Source: Symbiodinium sp. CCMP2592 (lineage: Eukaryota; Sar; Dinophyceae; Suessiales; Symbiodiniaceae). From it: a DNA stretch of 64,000 nucleotides. The notes below the pieces were generated by a model, which made no database searches, was not told the origin of the DNA, and saw nothing but the letters and a program-made list of their open reading frames with translations. Shown here one piece after another: positions 18,126-29,514 of the stretch (the first letter of the stretch is position 1; every line of letters begins with the position of its first letter). The stretch is taken from NCBI GenBank assembly GCA_905221615.1, contig CAJNDT010003079.1, positions 205,001 through 269,000 of the forward strand, given 5' to 3'. The position numbers were made by a program, and so were the translations under genes.

Positions 18126-18940
18126 TCAGGCACCAGGAGGTAGTACCTGACGTAGCCACACTATATATATGTTGTCATCGTGTTCTGTACTGACTGGCTT
18201 TGCGTTGCAGGAGTCATCAGTGATCCACCACTTTTCTGCTCCAAACAGCGGTTGTCCTCGTAAGATAGTCCTGTAATGCCCCATATCAGGAGTGGCCCCG
18301 TAGTGAAGCTGTACAGCGACGACCTGGTAGTGGACATAGCGAACTTGCATGGTGTGCAGACCTGTAAAGAGTGGCATACGAACTGTAGTCGAGGCCACGA
18401 CCAGTGGTCTGGTGTCCCTGCGCATGACTCCCTCGGCATTTGTGAAGCGTTGAAGTTGTATACAGAGCATGGGAGACGGATTCAGCAGTGCATAGCGAGC
18501 TGTAACCTGAGCACTCCACCCATCAATGGCTGCTTGGAGCTCCAGACTTGGACCTACCGGCAGCGCAATCGGAATGGGAGCTTGGGTAGGCCCCTTGTCA
18601 AGAGTGGCAATACCTCCAGGTACAAAGTTTCGGGCCTCCCAGCCACCATTGAACCCACTATGCGAGAACCTGGGTAGAAGATATTGCAGCAGTTCAGCTG
18701 CATCGTGCTGACGATGCACAAAAGGCCAAGCTTGCAGCAGCATGAGCCACGGTACCGAGTGGAGTACCTGAATGGGGCAATTGGGCGAATCAGTGATTGG
18801 TGGGCACAGCATGGTAAGAGCCTGCGGTGGAGGCGAGATGTAGGCATCATGTAGCCTAGCCTGAAGGATTGTCCACAAAAGGGCATAGATGGTAGAGTGT
18901 AGGTAGCACAAATTCGATGGATTGTGGAAAATCAATCGAA
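18126..18940 (-). CDS. USP-type (C19) ubiquitin protease domain at the LINE C-terminus
   Basis: About 265 residues ending at a stop at 18126. The Cys box reads NPSNLCYLHSTIYALLW, with the presumed nucleophile codon at 18906-18908. A QQDAxEFL-like box reads RQHDAAELLQYLL (about 18676-18715). An LxIQLQRF box precedes the core strands. The His box reads HYGATPDMGHYRTILR (about 18266-18310), and WWITDDS (about 18205-18235) fits the Asp box, followed by a terminal YIVWLRQV strand. Order and spacing follow ubiquitin-specific proteases, though the domain is shorter than usual USPs. It probably removes ubiquitin from element or host proteins, or processes the polyprotein. Its frame is open upstream, but the domain preceding it is in another frame, so a frame change lies near 18950. 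Confidence 0.75.
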
Positions 18941-18967
18941 GGACAGCCTTGAGACTAGGGCGCACAC

Positions 18968-19963
18968 TCAGTATGGCATCTGATGTTGCCACACTTCCTG
19001 GACCAGGGTGTCGTAGTTCGGCCGATCGCGGCGAAGCCTGCAGCCCAGGGTGTGCCACGATGCCTGGCCGATCCACTGGTTCAGCGTGCTCCACATGGCT
19101 CCTCCCTCTGGGCGAAGGGACATGCAGATCTGGAACTGAATCCAGTCGGAGGTCACCTCCGTGGTGAGCTTCCTCATGGACTTGAACCTCACCAGGGTCT
19201 CTTCCGTAACAGCCTTCCTCATCTGAACCAGTTGGGCCAGCAGATCTTCCGCCGGTATTGGCCTCACTGAGTTGTCGACTTCCAGACATTGTTTGGTAGG
19301 ATTCCATGTAAGATGTTTCCAATGTTTCTGATCGTCGATCCAGTTCAGGTTCTTGGCTTTGGCGAGAGCATCCTCGTCCGCAATCATGTTGGTCAACCTC
19401 TGGTGTAAGGTGATGAGCAGCTGCTTGAAGAGCATGAGTTTGAGGGAGTAAGTAATCTTCTCGGGTTCTTCCTCTTTCATCTTCCTCCACTTCTCCGCTG
19501 CTTCGCAGAGAACCGGTACCATCCCTTCTGGCCCTGAGCGTACAAAGAGGTAGAGGACCAGGTCCTGACGGATGGCTGAGATGATTTGCTCCTGACGAAG
19601 GACCAGCTGGGATAGTCGATTCATCCTGTACTCCATCCAGTCTGGATCGTGATTTCCCAGTGGCTGCAGGTCCTGGGTCTGTGTCCAGGGATTGGGTGGA
19701 TGGCTTCCGAAACCATTTGTGTAGCCCGTGACCTGGTTGGCACTGGATGGACTTGGTAGGCCCTGCTTTCCCTTGCCTTTGCCCTTGGTACCCTTGCCCT
19801 TGCCTTTGTTCCGGTCCTGCGGAGCCAGACGCTGCCTCTTGGATTGCTCGGTTTGATGCAGCACATCTCGTCGTGGTTCCTGTTCCCGTTTGACCGGACC
19901 GGCATGGGCCCAAAATTGCTTCTCCTGTTCGTCCAGCTCCATGGGATCCGCGCAGAGTGTCAT
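18968..19963 (-). CDS. Gly-Lys-rich linker and helical domain of the LINE polyprotein
   Basis: 331 codons in a frame different from both neighbours. The first 75 residues are charged and end in a GKGKGTKGKGKGKQG linker that would bind nucleic acid. About residues 100-330 form a helix-rich domain with well-spaced Leu, Trp and charged residues (HDPDWMEYRMNRLSQLVLR, KITYSLKLMLFKQLLITL, WKHLTWNPTKQCLEVD). This composition is much more protein-like than the overlapping frame. It is probably the segment between the last zinc finger and the USP domain. The ATG at 19963 need not be used. Function unknown; I recognise no named family. Confidence 0.65.
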   Translation of the reverse strand: MTLCADPMELDEQEKQFWAHAGPVKREQEPRRDVLHQTEQSKRQRLAPQDRNKGKGKGTKGKGKGKQGLPSPSSANQVTGYTNGFGSHPPNPWTQTQDLQPLGNHDPDWMEYRMNRLSQLVLRQEQIISAIRQDLVLYLFVRSGPEGMVPVLCEAAEKWRKMKEEEPEKITYSLKLMLFKQLLITLHQRLTNMIADEDALAKAKNLNWIDDQKHWKHLTWNPTKQCLEVDNSVRPIPAEDLLAQLVQMRKAVTEETLVRFKSMRKLTTEVTSDWIQFQICMSLRPEGGAMWSTLNQWIGQASWHTLGCRLRRDRPNYDTLVQEVWQHQMPY

Positions 19964-21905
19964 GGTGCACTGCTAGAAAGGCGCAAATGTGCAAAACATG
20001 ACACTGTTTCCAATGACGATCTTTGTTGATGTTTCGCTGATGACAGTATCGACATGGTACAACAGTATGTCGGCGGAAGCCAGTAAGAAGCTTGAGAGTC
20101 GCAGGTTGGCATTCTTTCCACTCTGGATGTTGCATGGTGAGATGATACTTGATGCTGGTAGGAGTGGCTAGCCACTGGTAACACAGCGGGCAGTGGTGCT
20201 GGAGGTACGAGTAGGTCTCCGGTTTCACAAGGAGGTCAGTCCACCTGCGGGCACTTAGTGTCTCAAGCACATGAGATTGCTGATATAGAGGAGCAGCCTC
20301 GTGGCTCGGCGAAGTGGAGCTATCCTGCAGGAGAGCATCCAAGACAGGGGGTTCAGGTATGTCGACAGGAGCAGGCGGGGGCATAGCAGCCTGGTCGTTT
20401 GACAGGATGTGAGTCTCCGGAGGCAGATCCTGGGGTGGCAGAGTAACCGGGTCAGGGACTGGTACAGGATCAGAGTCATCAGAACTCGGAGCCAAGGGTG
20501 GGGCAGCAGCAGGAGGTTGTGTGGCAAGTCTACGAAGTACCTGACACCGATTGCGTTTAATGTGCTTAACGAGGCCATCCCATTGTCGAAAGGGATGGGC
20601 ACAGTGTCTGCACGTTGGAAGTCCTTCTGTTCCATGTGCATACCTGTCAAAAGGCACCGAGACAGCAGCAGGTGTTTTGAGGCCATGCCACTTAGCCTCG
20701 TGAGAGCGGAGGAGTCGAAAGGAGGTAAAGACCCGATGACATTCCTGGCACTGATGTACAGCAGGATCTGTGATGCCTTCTGTGTCCCCAAGAGGAACCT
20801 GCCATTGGCGTTGCACTTGGAGGTGAAGTGTAGCGGCAGTGTCTCGAGCTGATTCCACCTGGGCTTGGGTCACGAAGCTCGTTTCAGTGCTCAGGCGAGT
20901 CAGGCTACGATGCAAGGCAGCGGCTTCCCTCTGTAGGTGCTCCAAAATGGTGGACAAAGAGCATCTGTGTAGAAGGTCCCGTGTGGATTCTTTCTGAAGA
21001 TGTGCAAAGGATCGTGTGATGGCTCGAACCTGCTTGGTCATCATGTGCTGCATTCGCTGTATGTCCTTGGCACCTGGGTTAGATGCTGCGATACCATAGA
21101 GCAGCGTGGGAAGCACTGTGGATGTCCATAGACTGAGACGATGCGTCTGAGCGAGATGCCTGGTGGAGCACAGTACACCACGGAGTCTTTGCCAGGCCTG
21201 ATTCGCAGCCTGCAGCCGGTAGGTGACTGCTTGTTTGGCCTGTGAATGGTAGGAGATACGTATGCCTAAGTACGTGTGGTGGTCACGCAATGGAATTTCA
21301 TACACTGTTCCTCGTGGGCTGCGAAAACGTAGGAGATCCCCCTCGGGTTTGGGTATGAGGTGTCGGCGCAGCCAGCCTCGGATGAAACTGCCCTTGTGTC
21401 TCAGTAGCAATGCTGATTTGGCCGAGTTGATGACCATACCATGGGCCGCAAGGGCATCGAGGATCTTACTAAAGCGATACACCATGTCGTCCAGCTCACG
21501 AGTGTTCTGCACAGTATCCTTGAGGTGTATATCATCAGCATAAATCGTGGAGCATTGCTCTAGCCAAGGGGCTGTGAGAAGCGGGTCCCCTTCAGCAAGG
21601 ATCTCACGATATATCTGTGCTAGGGCGAGTGTCCAGAGCAACGGAGCCAGTTTACACCCTTGTCTAAGTCCTCTTTGGGCCTCCACCTTGGCAGTGTGCC
21701 CAAGGTGAGTAAGGACATAGGAGATTTCAGAGTGCCAGGACATGATTTGGTGTCTGAGCTCAGCCGGAACTTCGGACGCTAGTAAAGCCTTGTCCAGCAG
21801 GCGCCAGTCCATGAGGTCAAAAGCACTGGAAAGGTCCAGCGACAGTTGTGCACCTGCAAAGTGTGGGCAGGGTTTCGGCTGTTGTGCGTGACGATCAACA
21901 ACCGT
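19964..21905 (-). CDS. LINE reverse transcriptase (palm to thumb) and C2H2-like fingers
   Basis: In this frame RT resumes at AGAQLSLDLSSAFD (motif A, about 21815-21860), continues through GLRQGCKLAPLLWTLA (motif B, about 21630-21675), reaches the catalytic YADD at 21531-21542, and proceeds to a thumb-like helical region. Then follow CQECHRVF...HEAKWH (about 20680-20750), CRHCAHPF...HIKRNRC (about 20545-20620), CPLCYQWL...HLTMQH (about 20125-20195) and CRYC...HWKQC (about 20000-20060), all nucleic-acid-binding finger-like motifs. Fingers after RT are common in LINEs. The frame stays open to 18126 but loses protein-like composition after about 19975. The RT is inactive here because its N-terminal finger motifs are missing. 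Confidence 0.8.
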
Positions 21906-24900
21906 AGGTGTTGAAATCGAGCAGGTGAAAGTGGTCGCGGAATCTTGGGAACAAGAGTCAACCATGCGCTTCTCCAAAGCTCTGGTATTTGAGGCCATTG
22001 CCGGCACCATTGGCACAAGAGAGGCGCAACGAGGTCCGAGGTTAGCCTCCATAGAGAGTTGGTGGCTAAGTTCGGAGGTGTAGCTTTATGCGGTGACAAT
22101 TGCGAAAGCGCCAGGGTCATTTCGGCCTCCGTGACTTCAATGTGAATGGGCTGTCGCTGGGGACCCTGTATGCTGCCATCCTCGTCCGCAGCATACAGTT
22201 TGCGATAGTGCGTTTCTAACTGTTTTAGCTGGGTCTTGGGATCCTGCAGATGTCCGCCAGAATCTCGCAGTTGAACCTTCGGCTTGGAGGATTTGGGAGC
22301 TAAGGTACGAATGCCAGCATATAGCTTGCGAGAGTCGCCTGAGCTGGCAGCAGTCTGGAGTTCCTGTAGTCTGCCATGGAACCAGTGCTTTTTGGCTTCT
22401 TTCCCGGCACGACGAAAGGCCTTGTGTGCCGTCTTGAAGTGATGGTAGCACCTGGAAACATAGAGCGGATTATGCTGAGCTTGAGCTTTGGCTGTCTTCC
22501 AGACTCGGTAGGCCTGCCACATGGAGCGAATGCCATCCTGCATAGGCGGTGTTTGCCATAGTGCCAGTCGATGCTGTCCTGCGGGTGGCGGGAAGAATTG
22601 GGAGGCACAGTGGATCAGAGTGTCATGCAATTGCCCAAGATCATGAACCCCTGGTAGGGACGCCTGGACAGCAGAGCGTAGACTTTGAACTCTCGGGTCC
22701 CAGGTAGAGCGGCAAACCTGAATCAGGCCCCAATGGTCCCACGCCCGTTGTGGTGCCACCGATTTGTTAAGGGTGTGGAAACGCTGAAGCGGGATGCTGG
22801 CCTTCAGTGGCAGGTGATACCCACCAAGTCTCCAGGCAGCCAATCCCAGGCGGAGCGGTCTCGCCTGCCTAGCACGATCATCCGCTTGGCTGGAACGCAT
22901 GATGATATGATCGATAAGGCTAGCACCTTTGTTGTGATGGTATGTAGGGCCAGCCGCCTTGCACCACGAGTTGAGGTGTAAGAGGGAAAAGTCCTCTACC
23001 AGGTGCTGTAGCCTTGCCTGATCTGGCGGATGTGTGCTCGTGCTGGTGCCTGAACAGATCCTGGTGCCGGCTGCAGCACACGGCTTGATCTGAGTATTAA
23101 AATCTCCAAGCATGATCACTGTGTTTCGGGCAGGCAGAGCTGCCAGGATCTTGCCAATGCACTCCCAGACAGCTAAACGTATGGTTTTCGAGGATTGCAG
23201 TGCGAGTGGATGAGAGTTGTGCGGCTTTTGATAGATGTGCAGCAGGTCAACTGCCCATTTGTCGTGGAGTATCCTCAAGTGTTGCACCCTGCCCGGTTGA
23301 GGGTCGGCGTAAACAATTCTGCAGTTGCGGGTGGCATTCTTATTGAGAAGAATCAGAAGCCCAGCAGATTTGTTGTCTGTGGTTGGGGAGGTGTACACGT
23401 CCCAGGTAGCAGTGGGGAATGTTGGCGCCACCTTGTCCGTCCAATGGGTTTCTTGGACACACACGATTTGGGGTCGTTCGTCAGGTGGCATGTTTTCAAG
23501 TGTCAGCAAGAATTCCTGCCACAGGGCCTGGGACAAGCCTCCAGCATTCCATGAGAGGAACAGCAGGCGTCCCTGGGAAACTTTCAGAGCGGCCTGCTGC
23601 ATGCGACGCTCAGCCTGAGGGGCGGGTCGATGGCCCCGATAGCCCTTGCAGAGCTGTTGCAGGGTACAGATACGACCGCGATAAATCGTATGCTGGGCCT
23701 CGTCCTGTGCAGCACGACGTAGGGCACGTTTGTAGGATCGCTTCCTGGCAAATGTGTGCGCATTTGTATGGACGGTGGCCTGATTGAGGGTCGCTGAGTG
23801 ATGTGCAGCTGTAGGATGCAGGGGGTGTGCAGATGGCACTCCCCAGATCGACCTTGGTAGTGCAAACAAAGTCGAGAGGAACAGGATGGGGCGAGGGCAT
23901 TGCCTGGGGTACGGCGTCGTGCCCGGGGTCTGGCTGGGGCAATACGTAGTCGACGGAGGGCAAGACCTGTCAGCAGTGTGGGTTGATCGAGTGGCAGGTG
24001 CTAGTGTTTGTACTCCAGGGAAAGGCCTCCGAGAGCGAGAAAGGCCAGGAGAGGTAAGGTGTAGAAGTGCTGGAGCCCGGATGGCAACGAGGCGAACAGG
24101 GAGACCCTGTTTGTAGAGGAAGAAGTACCGGGGCTTGGACTGCAGTGGAACATATCCTAGCAGCAGCTTGTCCAGGCTGTTCGGCACTCCACAGGGGCCT
24201 GCAGTCTGATCACCCGGACCAGCCCACGATGAACAGATGACTGAAAACGGAGTGGAGGTCAGGCTAGGAGAGCAGGCGATGCCTAGAGTAACTCCTAGGT
24301 CAAAGCATGTAGTGTGGTTTTGTGGGGGGTCTCGCAAGACTGCCCTCACAGCAGAGTGTAGTTCATTGGGCTCCTGCCACGGCTTCCCGTCCCCCACCAC
24401 GAAGGTGAGTTTCGGTCTCGTGAGCGGGTGGCAGCCGCTCACAACCCTCGCCCCTACCGACTGTTCGGAGGCTAGATGGACAACCAGCGGGTGTCTGGGA
24501 GATAACAGGTTGTCAGCCGTATGAAAAAGTCGGTCTCCGGAATTGGGACCGGAGTGGCTCAGGGCAGGTATGTTGAGATTATGAGAGAGGCACTTCGGGA
24601 TGCCAGTTGTCCATGTTGTCAGAAATGCTGGCATCGACTTCGAAGGACGGTGCAGCAGTTCATCTACACATCTAATCCATAGTGTGCAGATCCAGGGCCG
24701 GAGGGGAAACCTTGGGTTGCAACGGCTCGGCAGAAACTGACTCACGGGATCTGATCTTGTTGGTCTGCGAGGTGCTAGTTTGTTGCATGCGGGTGGCATA
24801 GGGGGTGCTTCTACGATATTCAAGCCGACACCACTCACAGCATGGGTCCGCCAGACGATAGGCCAGCCACGTGCCCGGGATGTCCTGCACGAATTGGACA

Positions 24901-27900
24901 GGAACATATCTCGAGGTGATGTCTGCTCAATCCGCTGGCCTGCGCCCAATGGCGAAGACAGACCTGAAGGCAGGCTAAGGGAACCGCGAGTTGGGATTAG
25001 CAGCCGCTTGGGGGCGACAGTCTCGAGATCTGAGAGCCCGTCGGGTTGCAGACCAGCTCCTGGTGGTGGAGGTGGACACCGGACCGAAGCAGGTCCAGCA
25101 GCAGATGGTCTGGTGTGTCGAAGGCACACCAGGCAGTGTTCAGGTCTGTCAGTCAGGAAAGCGTCTGGCCACCCCTGCCAGGTGCGATGGCTGGAGCAAT
25201 CATTACGAGAGCAATAGGCATGCAACGGAGTGGGGCCTGTTGCCAGTGCAGCTGACATACCTCGAGGCACGACACAGCGATAGTGAACACGGTGTGGGGA
25301 GGCACCGTAGTGCCATGTGATCCCGACTGGCATTGTCGTAGATGTGCACACCGGACGTTCAAGGCCTGGATGGGTACATGGAAAAGAGCTCAGGTGCCTT
25401 TCAAACCCCCAGTAGATTAACGAAGGGACCTGCAAGGAGTCGGGCGTGCCGGCGGGCATCCGGCAGGTCGGGAGATACAAGCCTGATGGCCCCAAGTGTT
25501 GCAGGCAGTGACTGGTGGAAGGAGCAACGAAGGTTTGTGAGCAGGGAACCCACCCAGGTGGCTGCTCGATCCTAGGTGCAGAGGTCTGCAACTCCGAGCA
25601 CTCAGTAAAGCGATCCCTGCCTGTGTCATCCTGGTTTGGCGAAGCCGCCAGTAGGCCAGACCTTAGGGGAGCGAAGACATGAAGCTTGCCCGATTGATGG
25701 GAGGAGAACATGTGTGCCTTCAGGCAAGACTGACTATGCCGATGCAGACGTGGACATGATGAACAGCAGGCTGGATCCTTGTATGCTGCACTGGGTGAGG
25801 CCGCTGAGTCCGAGTGAAGTCCAGCGGCTCTATTGGCCTGGAAGATTTCTTCCATTTTCTTGGCCATCTTCTTGCGGACGCGTTCTTGGTGCCTCGCAGC
25901 TTTGGTCATCCCAGTGCCACGGCCTTTGGCTGCGGTTGAGGAGGTCGTAGGTGGTGGATCAGCCGGGTTGTCCGTGACGTCAAACCAAATCGATCGTCTC
26001 GGCTTGGGCCGTGTCTGCATCCTCCTTGGTTTCGGAGAGGAAGCATCAGATCGAACCCGTTTGGGTCCTCGTTGAGGTGGATCTGATGGGTCGGCCAAGG
26101 TAGCAGCCGAAACCATGGTCGGAGCATTAGGAGTCTCCGAACTATGTGCTGTGGCCGATCGAAGGACGAGATCTCCTGCCTGTATGGTGAGCTTCGCTTG
26201 TGCAGGTGTGCAGTCCTTCTCAAGTTCAGAAGGGATGTGTGGCAGGCGACCACGAGCTTTGGGTGTCGGCTTGAGTCGGCCTTTGTCGTCGATCGCAGGG
26301 TCAGGCCGCGAACTGGAGCTGGGCAAAGGTCTGGAGGAAGCAGAAAGTGCCGCAAAGTCCACAGCCTGTATCAAAGCACTGCTTCGCCGCTTGGACTCTG
26401 TGAGGCAGGGGTTGGCCTCACGAGCAGGCGTCCATGTGGCCTGCACAGCAGTTCCCTCAGGCAGCATGTTCTCGGAGCGCACGGAGAGCCAGAGGGCCAC
26501 CAGCTCCACCGACTCAGCACTTTGTATAACCTGATCGGTACGCTTGCCATGTTTGTTGCTCCCCGAGGGAGCATACACCACCTCCCACTTGGCAGCCCAA
26601 AAGAGACCATCTCCACATAGTGGTATCCATCGCATGTAGTTCTCCACCTTGTGTTGCAGGCTGTCGCGGTGCAGATACACCCCTGGACAGCCTGCCAGGA
26701 ATCTGTCGCCTTTCGACTCGTCAGTGCTCGGGAGAAGTTGGCCATGGTAGATGATGGAGTAAAGCGCCTCCATCTTACATCCGTGCCAGCCCCTTAGCCA
26801 GCCATCCTGACACAGCAGCTCGCAGTGCCATGGATCCAGTGGTGTCCACGGGAGCCTCCACCAACCATCAGGTTGCGGGACTGGGTCTCCGAGTAGGGTG
26901 GCAAGAGATGTGCCAGTGGGGCCTTGCCGTGTCCCGAAGAAGCTCTGTAGAAACCTCTCCACATCCAGGGTACAAGCAGGAGCACTCGGCGGTTGGGGCA
27001 GCTGTGTCCTGGCCTTGGCCCCCCAGATCAGTACCCGATCTGGAGAGGCAGGTAAAGCATGGTCGGCCAGGTTCCATTCAGAAGGGCCACCAGAAGATCG
27101 GGGATCAAAGGCCGGAGCGGGCTTCCTCTCTGTAGTAGGTGTCCCTGTAGCTGTGGCAGAAGCTGAAGACTGAGTCGTAGAGCTCGTGGTGTTCTGCGGA
27201 GCATCGCTGGTGGGATGCTTTCTCATCCTCTTGGGAGGAGGCGGACTCGGAGTACGAGGTTGGGGAATCGCAGTCTTGCCTCGCCTGGGCTTGGTGGGTC
27301 CAGTCTCCTCTTCCCTCGGAAGAACCAGGGCAGGCCGAGGTTTGCGCCAGGTCACCTGCTTTGTCCCCGGGTGGTAGTAAAAGGGCCGATCGCTAGCTTG
27401 GTCAACGTGTTTTTCCCAGGGTGCCTCAAGCGTAGCATCTTCCACCGGGGGATGGATATAGTGGCCAGCTGGATTCCGTTTGGGTGCCGCCGGAGGCACC
27501 ATGGTCTCCAGGGCCTGATAGCCGAGGAGGTATCGGGCGCTGTAGATGGTTAATGGTGGGGGAGCACATCTCCACCTCAGACTCGGCTCCATTCCATCAC
27601 ACATGGAAGCTTGTGTGGCTTCCAACCCCAGTCGGGGAGCGAGGTGCTCCTTGTCGATTGTAAAAGTACGACGTTGTTCATCCCGAGGGCCTTGTATGAT
27701 CCGCACATTCCGCGTAGTGTTGCGGTCACACTCCAAGGTAGGGAGCACAATCCCTCGGCGGCCGACGAGATGACGTCTGTGACCGTCGATCACCTCTACT
27801 TCAGTCCCCACTGTAAGCGGGACGAGTGCCGCCTGCCACTGCGGCCGGCCAGGCTCGGAGGCAGGCTCCATGATCCCTCGAAGGGCACAGGTGGGGCTCG

Positions 27901-28599
27901 TTATGACAGGATAGTCCCTTGACTTAAGAAGTTGAGGGGATGATACCTGCAAGTATTCGGCGAGAGGTCTCCCAGCCCTAAGGGAAGCAAGAAGGTCGGA
28001 AGTAGTGGCAGTCAACTGTAGGACCCCATGCTCTACCAAAGTCATCAATGTGTCTTGGTTTGTGGAAAGCTGCAGACACACGCGACAACCACATGGTGGG
28101 GCTGCAGAATGCATGCAGGAGCACGGCAGAGTCTCATGTTGGCTGGTCACGGATTGCAGCTGCAGATCTGAGATCCAAGCCCCATGGTGGGCAGGGAGAA
28201 CACCAAAGTGGACGTCTCGAGGGTCCTGAGACCTGTGGCAAGCAGCGTTCGACAAAGGTATGCCAGGTGCAAATGGAGGGCACCGCTGACCTGGAGCCTT
28301 CGCGAAGTCATTGGAGTCTGCCATGAGGTCGGCCTGGGCAGTGCAGTCAGCATAAAGGATAGTCCAAGTTAGCAGTGACAGCTGGCTCCAAGGTGGTGTC
28401 AGTACAAGTGCGCCGACAGAGACAGCACGTCTTTTGTGAGTCCCATTCGAGAGGCTGCTGGGCACAAAACAACAAGTCTGCATACAGGAAGAGACGGCAG
28501 AGAGCTGACAGCTGTCAGGTGCACCTGTAGTGCAAGCTCTGCAGAAAGCTCGTGCCTGGCCACTATAGAACCTGTTGTCTCGTGGCTCAGCTCGGTGGC
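21779..28599 (-). CDS. LINE polyprotein central part: gag-like, WW, ART-like, APE endonuclease, RT start
   Basis: A very long frame whose meaningful part begins near 28600. Landmarks: a Cys-rich segment (FCRAC...CMQTCC, about 28470-28570; CGCRVC, about 28070-28100); a KOW/SH3-like segment (about 27640-27825); a WW domain with both Trp and the YYH centre (about 27335-27425); an ART-like region (WHGCKMEALYSIIYHG to AAKWEVVYAP, about 26560-26800); a Lys/Arg helix (about 25820-25930); a CSSC...H...H finger (about 25690-25775); and an APE-type endonuclease at 22890-23570 with LSWNAGGL, CVQETHW, LGDFNTQ and SLIDHIIM. RT starts with LTLVPKIPRPLSPARF and then loses frame near 21880. The endonuclease residues expected for nicking are present. 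The 23800-25650 part is open but of doubtful composition. Confidence 0.75.
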
Positions 28600-29150
28600 C
28601 TAACCGTAAGCGTGAAAGTCCAGCCCGCCACTTTGGTAGTGATAGTGGCTGGCTGCTGTTGTGCAGGTCCAGCTGGTGTGCCCGAAACTCCCTCTGCTGC
28701 ATTGACACTCGGTGCTGGGGGTGCAGTCGGAGGAGGCAGCAAGGTCGGAGTAGGCGATGGAAGCGTAGGAACAGTTCCCATTGCGACAGTGATAGGCCCT
28801 GTGCTTGGTGGAGCACCCGCTGGTAAGCCTCCTGGAGCCATGGCAGCGAAGGCCTGCACCGGTGTTGTCGGAAGAGACGTGCAGGATGCTGGAGTCGGTG
28901 GAGGCGGCCCCACGGGCTTACTTTTGGCACATCCAACGCTTCCGCGTGGCCTATTGACCGGCACTGGAGGAGGAGGTCCTGCTGGAGCACTTGTGGTAGC
29001 AGCTGGCGGAGCGGTGGCCTCCTCGCCCGAGCTCGGTGGGCTCGGTGGGCTATCAGATGAAGAGGTCTCCGGAGCCACCGTCGCTTTGGCCTTAGGCCTT
29101 CCAGATCGCGACCTCGATGGGTTGCCTCTCCGTGCTTCCTTGGGGGACAT
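28587..29150 (-). CDS. LINE N-terminus, Ser/Pro/Thr-rich
   Basis: 187 codons from an ATG at 29150 (MSPKEARRGNPSRSRSGRPK). A basic RS/RP-like start is followed by an acidic Ser/Pro segment and a long Pro/Ala/Thr linker. It ends at a TGA at 28587, just where the Cys-rich gag-like sequence takes over in another frame, so it is probably the true N-terminus of the polyprotein with a frameshift near 28590. The overlapping reading of the other frame (Leu/Arg/His-rich) is not protein-like here. Confidence 0.55.
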   Translation of the reverse strand: MSPKEARRGNPSRSRSGRPKAKATVAPETSSSDSPPSPPSSGEEATAPPAATTSAPAGPPPPVPVNRPRGSVGCAKSKPVGPPPPTPASCTSLPTTPVQAFAAMAPGGLPAGAPPSTGPITVAMGTVPTLPSPTPTLLPPPTAPPAPSVNAAEGVSGTPAGPAQQQPATITTKVAGWTFTLTVRPPS

Positions 29151-29514
29151 CCTGGGCTGAGCGGGCTATGCGACAGCGAGGCTTGAGCACAGAAGGCGGC
29201 GCTCGGAAACAGCTGCTCTGAAGTGCACCTAGCAACTGGCCACAAAAGTAAGGGAAGCTGCAGATGCTGAGAGCCGGACCAATCACACGGACTGGAGGCT
29301 GTCCAGTTGGGACTCTGTAGCACAAAGTTTGAGCCCTGTTGCCATGGTGGGGCAAGTGGGAACAGACAGGCAAGAAGCGCAGCCATCATGCAGCCTACAG
29401 CCGTGTTGAGGTTGAGGCACTCGTACCTTCTAGTGCACCCGTTACTGTTGGGGTGGCAGGGTCCCGCTGTTTCGACAACATCTCTCTTTCTCATCCTGGC
29501 GGAGCCAAGGGGCT
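29151..29514 (-). other. probable LINE 5' leader
   Basis: 364 bp between the candidate start codon and the (AGT)n array. No gene is supported. A plausible 5' untranslated region. Confidence 0.35.

Larger units (their letters stand above)
18126..29150 (-). mobile_element. 11-kb non-LTR retrotransposon (LINE) with fused USP protease, degenerate
   Basis: Coding order on the minus strand: Pro-rich N-terminus, Cys-rich gag-like region, KOW/SH3-like segment, WW domain, ART-like region, C2H2-like finger, APE-type endonuclease, RT, C2H2-like fingers, Gly-Lys-rich and helical domain, USP-type protease. The domains fall in different frames, with breaks near 28590, 21880, 19975 and 18950 and an apparent deletion inside the RT. 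LINEs lack introns in their coding regions, so this is most simply a decayed copy. It lacks LTRs, integrase and a visible poly(A) tail. (AGT)n arrays lie on both sides. An alternative for some frame changes is an unresolved intron or sequence error. Confidence 0.85.

Noticed and set aside
28600-29494. First 300 residues of the long LINE frame from the ATG at 29494
   Set aside because: Leu/Arg/His-rich text typical of a wrong frame. The frame starting at 29150 has a credible N-terminus.
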